DNA of 11,316 nucleotides from Methylovorus sp035565335 (GTDB lineage Bacteria > Pseudomonadota > Gammaproteobacteria > Burkholderiales > Methylophilaceae), in the NCBI GenBank assembly GCA_035565335.1, contig DATMSO010000036.1, positions 1 through 11,316 on the forward strand, read 5' to 3'. A program made the translations under genes and the position numbers. Positions 5,851-11,316 of the stretch are shown in pieces; the first letter of the stretch is position 1, and every line of letters begins with the position of its first letter. The notes under the pieces were generated by a model. It saw only the letters and a list, made by a program, of their open reading frames with translations. It did not search any database and was not told the DNA's origin.

Positions 5851-7011
5851 TTAAATAATCGCGTGCTGTATCAGCGGCTTTTTCAATGCGGAACCCTCTA
5901 CCAGCCGCATGCCCTGGTTGCGCAGGCGCTTCAGCACCGGGTGTTCACTGGCAAACAGCAGCTGCAAGCCATGGGTTAATCCCTGCAACGATACCATATC
6001 CGTCTTGCGCGACCGCTCGTAATGACGCAAAAGCTGCACATCACCCCAGCTTTGCAGCGCATGCCGCCGGCTGAGGCTCTGCATCAGACTCACCACATCG
6101 CGAAAGCCCAAGTTAACGCCCTGACCCGCCAGTGGATGCACCTGATGCGCCGCATCGCCCACCAGCGCCAGATGTGGCTTTACCAGCGCGTGTGAGGTTT
6201 GCTTGACCAGCGGAAACGCAGCCGCTGGCGTAATGAGCCGTAAGGATCCCAACACATGCTGACCGGCTTCCGCTACGCGGGCTTCCAGTTCAGCGGCATC
6301 CAGAGACAGCAATGCGCTTGCCCCCTCCGTGGACCAGACAATCGAAATGCGGTTCCCCGGCAGCGGCAACCAAGCCAGAATTCCATCTTTGTTCAGCCAT
6401 TGCCGCGCGATATTGCCATGCGGTAATTCCGTTTCGAAATTTGCCACCAGACCCTGCTGGGCATACACGTGTTTATCGCTACCAATACCCGCCTGCTGGC
6501 GCACCCAGGAAGCGCCGCCATCGGCCGCCACCAGCAAATCGGCAACGATTCTCTCACCACTTTCCAGCGTCAGCGTAGCGACCTCGTCACGCAAAGACAC
6601 GCTGTGACATGCCGCACCAAACCGCATGTCCACGGCGGCATCATCCAGCGCTTCCAGCAGTGCTTGTTGCAAGGCAGCGTTTTCGACGATGAAGCCCAGC
6701 TGAGGCGCGCCCACATCTTCGGCATCAAATTGCAATTGATCTGCGGGGCCATCGCCCCAGATCAGCATGCGATCAATCGGACAAATGCGTGCAGCGGGAA
6801 TGCGCGACCACACACCAAGCGCAGTCAGCCAGGCGGCATTGCCCGGCGTAATGGCATAAATCCGGCTATCCCAGTCCTCTGTCAAGGCCATGGAAGGCCG
6901 CGCCGCACGATCCAGCAACAGAGCGTGCATGCCTTGCTGCGTTGCGGCCAGCGCCGACGCCAGGCCCACCAGGCCTCCGCCCACCACCACCATCTCCGCG
7001 CGTTTCATCAT
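5851..7011 (-). CDS. FAD-dependent ubiquinone-biosynthesis hydroxylase, UbiH/UbiF/UbiI family
   Basis: A class A flavin monooxygenase of 386 residues, the expected length. Seen: the FAD dinucleotide motif GGGLVG (11-16), the DG motif around AADGG (162-166), and the GD motif LVGDAAHQVHPLAGQGVN (283-300). The segment GFIVENAALQQALLEAL (106-122) resembles both E. coli UbiF and UbiI. Such enzymes use O2, FAD and NAD(P)H to hydroxylate one ring position of the ubiquinone precursor. Which position (C1, C5 or C6) I cannot decide from the sequence: UbiF, UbiI or another family member is possible, so I give no symbol. It keeps Asp in the GD motif where the adjacent UbiH has Asn, so the two are not recent duplicates. 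Its start overlaps the ubiH stop by 4 bp (ATGA), indicating translational coupling. An ATG follows directly, so the start could be one codon later. Confidence 0.9.
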   Translation of the reverse strand: MMKRAEMVVVGGGLVGLASALAATQQGMHALLLDRAARPSMALTEDWDSRIYAITPGNAAWLTALGVWSRIPAARICPIDRMLIWGDGPADQLQFDAEDVGAPQLGFIVENAALQQALLEALDDAAVDMRFGAACHSVSLRDEVATLTLESGERIVADLLVAADGGASWVRQQAGIGSDKHVYAQQGLVANFETELPHGNIARQWLNKDGILAWLPLPGNRISIVWSTEGASALLSLDAAELEARVAEAGQHVLGSLRLITPAAAFPLVKQTSHALVKPHLALVGDAAHQVHPLAGQGVNLGFRDVVSLMQSLSRRHALQSWGDVQLLRHYERSRKTDMVSLQGLTHGLQLLFASEHPVLKRLRNQGMRLVEGSALKKPLIQHAII

Positions 7012-8180
7012 CCACGGCTCCCGAAACTCATTTTGCGGACCAGTTTATGTTTAACAAACGGCACGACATCGAGCAGCCCCAGGCCGAGGCCGCGCATGCG
7101 GTTGAGCCCGACAATGTCATTGGAAAACAGATTGACCAGGAAGTCGGTAAACAGCAAACCACGCTTGGTGTCGTTTTTACGGCTGGCGCTGTAGGCCTTG
7201 AACATATCAGGGCTGCCCCAGGCAGCAGGCGGGGTCTCGGCAATTTTTCTGGCAAGTACCCAGGCATCGCGCAGGCCCACATTAAAGCCCTGACCTGCTA
7301 CCGGGTGCATGGTCTGGGCGGCATTGCCGATCACCACCAGATGCGGAGCCGTCACCGGGTCAAGATAGGAAAGCTTGAGGGGAAAGCTCATGCGCTTTTC
7401 CACCTGCAAAAAGCGCCCGACACGGTCACCAAAATGCTGATGCAGTTTTTGCAGGAAAACATCGTCCGGCAATTCAAGCAAGCCATGGACGGCGGCCGCT
7501 TCGCCGGTCCATACCAGCGAAAAATCCCGTGGGCCGTTCGGTAACAATGCCACCGGGCCATCCGGCGTGAAGCGCTCGTAAGCAATGTTGTCATGCGGCA
7601 GTTCGGCCCGCACTTTTGTCACCAGGGCATCGTGCCCGTAATGCTTGGTTTCACGTTTCAGTCCCGGAATATCGCCCAGGCTACGGCCGCCATCGGCCAG
7701 CACCACCAGTTTGCCAGTCATGGTGTGCGTTACGCCATGCTGCAGATAGCTCACCTCGCCATGCTCAGCAGAAGGCGTAATGCTGAGCACTTCGGCTTCA
7801 TTGCGAATATCCGTGGCGCCATCCTGCTGCAGCGCCTGGTCCAGCACGCGACTGAGATTGCCATAGGAGAGCACATAACCCAGCGCGGGCTGACCGTGCT
7901 CTTCTGCGTGCATGCGCGAGCGCCCCAGGCTGCCACGTTGTGAAATATGAATGGTGTTGATGGCCGTGGCCTGATCCTCCAGCTGATCCCACAAGCCGAG
8001 TTTTTCCAGGATGACGCGTGTGCCATACGACAAGGCAAGCGCACGCTGGTCTGCATGCGCAGCCCCCGGCGCGCGGGCCTCCAGTAGCGTGGCACGCAGC
8101 CCTTGCTGCCGAAGCGTCAGCGCCAGGGTGGCGCCCACCGGGCCGCCACCTACGATAATGATATCGACCTGGTTGCTCAT
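7008..8180 (-). CDS. ubiH: 2-octaprenyl-6-methoxyphenol hydroxylase UbiH
   Basis: Flavin monooxygenase of the aerobic ubiquinone pathway, 390 residues. Seen: the FAD motif GGGPVG (11-16), the segment RALALSYGT (46-54), AINTIHISQRG (73-83) which matches the AITTVHVSDRG of E. coli UbiH, the DG motif LADGG (161-165), the YERFTPDGPVALLP stretch (201-214), and VVIGNAAQTMHPVAGQGFN (282-300). The Asn in place of Asp in this last motif and the AAQT that follows are characteristic of UbiH and separate it from UbiF and UbiI. In E. coli UbiH performs the C1 hydroxylation. The stop of upstream pepP overlaps this start by 4 bp (ATGA), and this stop overlaps the next start in the same way. The downstream neighbour is a second hydroxylase of the same pathway. 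A GAGGG ribosome-binding site lies at 8185-8189. Confidence 0.93.
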   Translation of the reverse strand: MSNQVDIIIVGGGPVGATLALTLRQQGLRATLLEARAPGAAHADQRALALSYGTRVILEKLGLWDQLEDQATAINTIHISQRGSLGRSRMHAEEHGQPALGYVLSYGNLSRVLDQALQQDGATDIRNEAEVLSITPSAEHGEVSYLQHGVTHTMTGKLVVLADGGRSLGDIPGLKRETKHYGHDALVTKVRAELPHDNIAYERFTPDGPVALLPNGPRDFSLVWTGEAAAVHGLLELPDDVFLQKLHQHFGDRVGRFLQVEKRMSFPLKLSYLDPVTAPHLVVIGNAAQTMHPVAGQGFNVGLRDAWVLARKIAETPPAAWGSPDMFKAYSASRKNDTKRGLLFTDFLVNLFSNDIVGLNRMRGLGLGLLDVVPFVKHKLVRKMSFGSRG

Positions 8181-9481
8181 GCTGCCCTCATCAATGCTTC
8201 AATATCAGTAACGGTCTTGGGTGCCGCATGGGTAATGATGTCGCAGCCATCGGCGGTCACCAGGGCATCATCTTCAATACGGATGCCGATGTTCCAGAAG
8301 GCTTCCGGCACACCCTCCGCCGGGCGGATATAGCATCCTGGCTCCACGGTCAGCATCATGCCAGGCTGCAATGTGCGCCATTCACCATCCTGCTTGTACT
8401 CGCCGGCATCGTGTACATCCAGCCCCAGCCAGTGGCCAGTGCGGTGCATGTAAAACTGGCGATAATCGCCTGACTCCAGTACCGCATCGACCGTGCCGCG
8501 GCATAAACCCAGATCAATAAAGCCCTGCGCCAGGACCTTGAGCGCGGCTTCATGCGGCGCATTCCAGTGCGATTGCGGGTTGACCCTGGCAATGGCAGCC
8601 TCTTGCGCCGCCAGCACGAGTTCATACACATCTTTCTGCGCGGCACTGAAGCGGCCATTCACCGGAAAAGTACGGGTGATGTCCGAGGCATAGCCATCCA
8701 GTTCGCAGCCGGCGTCTATCAATAATAGATCGCCATCGTTCAGCGGCGCATTGTTGGCTATGTAATGCAGCACGCAGGCATTCGCTCCGCCCGCCACAAT
8801 CGAGGTATAGGCCGGATACTGGCTGCCATGGCGATAAAAGGTATGCAGCAATTCGGCTTCGATTTCGTATTCATGCTTGCCGGGCCGGGTGGCCTGCATG
8901 GCACGCGCATGGGCTTCGGCCGAGATAGTGGCGGCGCGTCGCATGGTGGCGATTTCCTGCGGCGACTTGATCAGCCGCATTTCATCCAGCAGCACACGCA
9001 CATCGCGAATGGCCGCCGGCGCACTGACGCCGGAGCGCGCCTGGCTGCGCACGTCATTCAGCCAGCCGGTCACGCGTTGATCCCAGGCGGCATCCGCGCC
9101 CAGGCTGAAATAGAGCTCAGGCTGATTGGCGAGCAAACTCACCATGCGGCTATCCAGTTCGGAGATGGAATACGCTTCGTCCACACCAAATTCGGCCAGC
9201 GCTGCGGCAGGCCCAAAGCGGAAACCATCCCAGATTTCCCGCTCCATGTCCTTGTCGCGGCAGAACAGTATGCTTTTGGGCGTATCGCCGGCGATCACCA
9301 CGATCACGGCTTCGGGCTCAGTAAAGCCGGTCAGGTAATAAAAGTAGCTGTCATAGCGGTAGGGATAATGGGTGTCCCGATTGCGCAGGGCCTCTGCCGC
9401 CGTGGGGATAATGGCAATGCCCTGCCCCATGCGCTTGGCGAGGGCGGTACGTCGGGATTGCAAATGCGGTATATCTAGCAT
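8177..9481 (-). CDS. pepP: Xaa-Pro aminopeptidase PepP
   Basis: Cytosolic dinuclear manganese peptidase that removes an N-terminal residue preceding proline; 434 residues against 440 or so in E. coli. Domain order: an N-terminal AMP_N domain (about 5-140), then the pita-bread M24 catalytic domain (about 175-425). The five metal ligands are all in place: Asp256 (LLIDAG), Asp267 (SDITRTFP), His350 (RTGHWLG), Glu380 (VEPGCY) and Glu403 (IRIEDD). The motif HWLGLDVHD (350-358) is typical of PepP rather than prolidase PepQ or methionine aminopeptidase. It starts 9 bp after the murU stop, with AAGG overlapping that stop codon as ribosome-binding site, and its end overlaps ubiH. pepP next to ubiH is a common proteobacterial arrangement (E. 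coli has pepP-ubiH-ubiI), although there is no known functional link. Confidence 0.95.
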   Translation of the reverse strand: MLDIPHLQSRRTALAKRMGQGIAIIPTAAEALRNRDTHYPYRYDSYFYYLTGFTEPEAVIVVIAGDTPKSILFCRDKDMEREIWDGFRFGPAAALAEFGVDEAYSISELDSRMVSLLANQPELYFSLGADAAWDQRVTGWLNDVRSQARSGVSAPAAIRDVRVLLDEMRLIKSPQEIATMRRAATISAEAHARAMQATRPGKHEYEIEAELLHTFYRHGSQYPAYTSIVAGGANACVLHYIANNAPLNDGDLLLIDAGCELDGYASDITRTFPVNGRFSAAQKDVYELVLAAQEAAIARVNPQSHWNAPHEAALKVLAQGFIDLGLCRGTVDAVLESGDYRQFYMHRTGHWLGLDVHDAGEYKQDGEWRTLQPGMMLTVEPGCYIRPAEGVPEAFWNIGIRIEDDALVTADGCDIITHAAPKTVTDIEALMRAA

Positions 9482-9490
9482 GGCATAACC

Positions 9491-10177
9491 TTAAGCATGT
9501 GACTCATTCAGATAGGCATCCAACTGCGCAAGCTGGGCGGGCGTGCCGATATTGTCCCAAACCCCGGAAAAATGCCGCCCGGCCAATTGGCGGCTGGCAA
9601 TCGCCTGTTTGAACAGCGGCAACATCGGCATCGTGGCTCCCGGCGGCACGCTGGCAAAAAAAGCGGGCCGAAACACGCCGATATTCGCATAGGTGAGCTT
9701 GGGACGACCTTCCAGTTCAATCAAACCATCGACCAGACCAAAATCCCCCGCAGCATGCCAGGAGGGATTGTCCACCATCCACAAGCAGGCCAGCGCAGCA
9801 TCGCCCTTGGCCAGCAGTCCCTCACTCAACTGCCGATAATCGGCTTCCACGTAAATATCGCCGCTGATGACCAGAAAAGGCGCATCGCCCAGCAAAGGCA
9901 GGGCGGCAGCGACACCACCGGCCGTTTCCAGCGCCTCGGCTTCGCGCGAGTACTCTATCGACAGGCCCCAGGCGCTGCCGTTCCCCAGCGTCTGCTCAAT
10001 CTGCATACCCAGGTAGGCATGGTTGATGACGACCTCGGAAAAGCCAGCCGCCGCCAGGCGCTCAAGGTGATGCACGATCAGCGGCTTGCCGCCGGCCTTG
10101 AGCAGGGGTTTGGGGGTGTGATCGGTGAGCGGGCGCATGCGTGAGCCACGGCCCGCCGCCAGCAGCATCGCGCGCAT
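9491..10177 (-). CDS. murU: N-acetylmuramate alpha-1-phosphate uridylyltransferase MurU
   Basis: Nucleotidyltransferase of 228 residues, the normal MurU length. Seen: the nucleotide-binding signature LAAGRGSRMRPLT (6-18), PKPLL (22-26), NHAYLGMQIE (52-61), SGDIYVEADY (105-114) with the probable metal-binding Asp107, and WDNIGTPAQLA (207-217). Point by point it resembles the characterised Pseudomonas MurU. In that pathway AmgK makes MurNAc 1-phosphate and MurU couples it to UTP, giving UDP-MurNAc and bypassing the fosfomycin-sensitive de novo route. Generic databases often label such proteins mannose-1-phosphate guanylyltransferase; the adjacent amgK makes MurU far more likely. The start overlaps the amgK stop by one base (TGATG) and has no clear ribosome-binding site of its own, so it is probably translated by coupling. 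Confidence 0.9.
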   Translation of the reverse strand: MRAMLLAAGRGSRMRPLTDHTPKPLLKAGGKPLIVHHLERLAAAGFSEVVINHAYLGMQIEQTLGNGSAWGLSIEYSREAEALETAGGVAAALPLLGDAPFLVISGDIYVEADYRQLSEGLLAKGDAALACLWMVDNPSWHAAGDFGLVDGLIELEGRPKLTYANIGVFRPAFFASVPPGATMPMLPLFKQAIASRQLAGRHFSGVWDNIGTPAQLAQLDAYLNESHA

Positions 10178-11166
10178 CAGAAGGTCAATCCCTGCTGCGG
10201 AGCAACATCATGCAACTGATCCAGGAGGCGCCACATCGGGCGCAGCTCGGTATAGCGGGCGCAGACGCGGCGCAAATAGTCCAGCACCAGCGGCATGTCC
10301 TTGAGGTAGCCATCCTTGCCGTCGCGGTAATTCAGGCGGGCAAAGATGCCAAGCACCTTGATATGGCGCTGTGCGCCCATGAATTCAAAATCCCGGTAAA
10401 ACTCGGAGAAATCCTGCGGCACCGGCAAGCCGGCCTCGCGCGCTGACTGCCAGTAGCGCACGGTCCAGTCCAACACCTGCTCTTCTTCCCAGGCGATGTA
10501 AGCATCCTTGAACAAGGAAACCAGATCATAGGTAATGGGGCCGTACACCGCATCCTGAAAATCCAGCACGCCGGGGTTGGGCTCGCACAGCATGAGGTTG
10601 CGCGCATGGTAATCGCGATGCACAAACACTTGCCCCTGGACCAGGGCATTGTCGGCGAGAGCGGCAAAGGTGTTTTCCAGCACGGCTTGTTGCTTGGCAT
10701 CCAGCTCCCGGCCGAGATGGCGTTTGACGTACCACTCCGGAAACAGCTGCATTTCGCGCATCAGCAGAGCCTGGTCATACGGCGGCAGAACGTCGGGGCG
10801 ACTGGCACGCTGCAAGGCCACCAGTGCCTGACAGGCATCGCGATACAACGCACTGGCATTATCCGCCGTCAGCACTTGCAGGTAAGTCGTGTCGCCCAGA
10901 TCACTTAATAATAAAAAACCTTGTTCCAGATCCTGCGCCAGCACTTCTGGAACATGTAAGCTGGCATCCAGCAGCAGCTTTGCCACCTCGACAAAAGGAC
11001 GGCAATCTTCCTGCGGCGGCGGCGCGTCCATGGCAATCAGGGTACGGTCCGCCAGATGGACGCGAAAATACCGCCGGAAACTGGCGTCAGCGGACGCCGT
11101 AGTGAGCTGATAAGAGGCATGGTCAAGCACTTGGTCCAGCCACGCCTGCAGTTGGGTCAATCGCAT
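10177..11166 (-). CDS. amgK: Anomeric MurNAc/GlcNAc kinase AmgK (aminoglycoside phosphotransferase fold)
   Basis: Sugar kinase of 329 residues that phosphorylates the anomeric carbon of MurNAc (and GlcNAc) for cell-wall recycling, in the cytosol. Seen, numbered from the chosen start: SADASFRRYFRV (25-36) in the N lobe, the catalytic loop HRDYHARNLM (183-192; Asp185, Asn190), and the metal-binding DFQD (203-206) followed by AVYGPITYDLVSL. These match AmgK rather than resistance-type APH enzymes, and the partner murU follows with a 1-bp overlap. I prefer the start at 11166 because the product then begins MRLTQLQAWL as in homologues, with AGGAAG (11177-11182) 10 nt upstream. The reading frame stays open to an ATG at 11262, which would add 32 residues lacking family resemblance. 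It is the first gene of the six-gene leftward operon. Confidence 0.88.
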   Translation of the reverse strand: MRLTQLQAWLDQVLDHASYQLTTASADASFRRYFRVHLADRTLIAMDAPPPQEDCRPFVEVAKLLLDASLHVPEVLAQDLEQGFLLLSDLGDTTYLQVLTADNASALYRDACQALVALQRASRPDVLPPYDQALLMREMQLFPEWYVKRHLGRELDAKQQAVLENTFAALADNALVQGQVFVHRDYHARNLMLCEPNPGVLDFQDAVYGPITYDLVSLFKDAYIAWEEEQVLDWTVRYWQSAREAGLPVPQDFSEFYRDFEFMGAQRHIKVLGIFARLNYRDGKDGYLKDMPLVLDYLRRVCARYTELRPMWRLLDQLHDVAPQQGLTF

Positions 11167-11316
11167 GGGGTAATGACTTCCTGACAAAATTAACACTTGT
11201 GGCAACGCCTGCGAATGCTTGCGCGACGCGGTTTTCACGCTATCGGCGGCAAAGATATGCATTGCCTAAAAATTGAATTTATGCGATTTTATCACCCTAT
11301 AACAAAGTCCCACCCA
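11167..11316. promoter_or_regulatory. AT-rich region upstream of amgK, probable divergent promoter area
   Basis: This end of the window holds no complete gene. The operon promoter for amgK should lie here, but I see no strong pair of boxes on the reverse strand. On the forward strand TATAAC (11298-11303, five of six matches to the -10 consensus) follows TTGAAT (11273-11278) at 19 nt, which is wider than ideal. It may belong to a rightward gene beyond the window. In related genomes lptD is often found divergent to amgK; that gene is not visible here. Confidence 0.3.

Noticed and set aside
6469..7194. A 241-codon forward frame spanning the junction of the two hydroxylase genes
   Set aside because: It crosses the overlap of two well-supported genes on the other strand and shows no domain, and its composition is that of an antisense artefact.
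8765..9478. A 237-codon forward frame opposite pepP
   Set aside because: pepP on the other strand has all its metal ligands; the forward product is low in recognisable motifs and rich in Gly, His and Arg, typical of a shadow frame.

Overview
The window reads as a conserved chromosomal segment of a Gram-negative proteobacterium with fairly high GC. Three things point to a betaproteobacterium: the icd, pilB/pilC and DsbC protein types, two ubiquinone hydroxylases of the UbiH/UbiF kind, and an amgK-murU pair heading a long operon. A Methylophilaceae-like methylotroph is my best guess, but that is inference from family resemblance and gene order, and no 16S or other marker is present. I see no tRNA, rRNA, CRISPR array, insertion sequence, phage gene or other sign of recent transfer.

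Left part (1-1730): icd (isocitrate dehydrogenase) runs rightward and converges on a small leftward cold-shock protein gene. They share a strong bidirectional hairpin terminator. The cold-shock gene has a recognisable promoter and a leader of about 105 nt. The Icd protein is of the E. coli NADP type overall, but four of its five classical cofactor-specificity positions have changed, three of them to the residues known from NAD-dependent enzymes.

Middle (1590-5100): an AT-rich intergenic stretch of 417 bp carries several dyad repeats. It precedes pilB and pilC, which encode the assembly ATPase and inner-membrane platform protein of a type IV pilus (or a closely related type II secretion-like machine). 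The usual third gene, the prepilin peptidase pilD, does not follow. Instead a hairpin terminator closes the unit and also serves the leftward operon from the other side.

Right part (5106-11166, all leftward): six tightly packed genes in the order amgK, murU, pepP, ubiH, a second UbiH/UbiF-family hydroxylase, dsbC. Four of the five junctions overlap or lie within 9 bp and the last gap is 22 bp, so they look like one transcription unit with translational coupling. The first two genes would phosphorylate MurNAc and convert it to UDP-MurNAc (peptidoglycan recycling). pepP is a cytosolic proline-specific aminopeptidase, the two flavoproteins act in ubiquinone synthesis, and DsbC isomerises disulfides in the periplasm. 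The final 150 bp are AT-rich and probably hold the operon promoter together with that of a divergent gene beyond the window.

I did not find a clearly undescribed system. The points most worth checking are the mixed cofactor signature of Icd, the clustered GCTAT/ATAGC dyads ahead of pilB, and the regiospecificity of the second hydroxylase.
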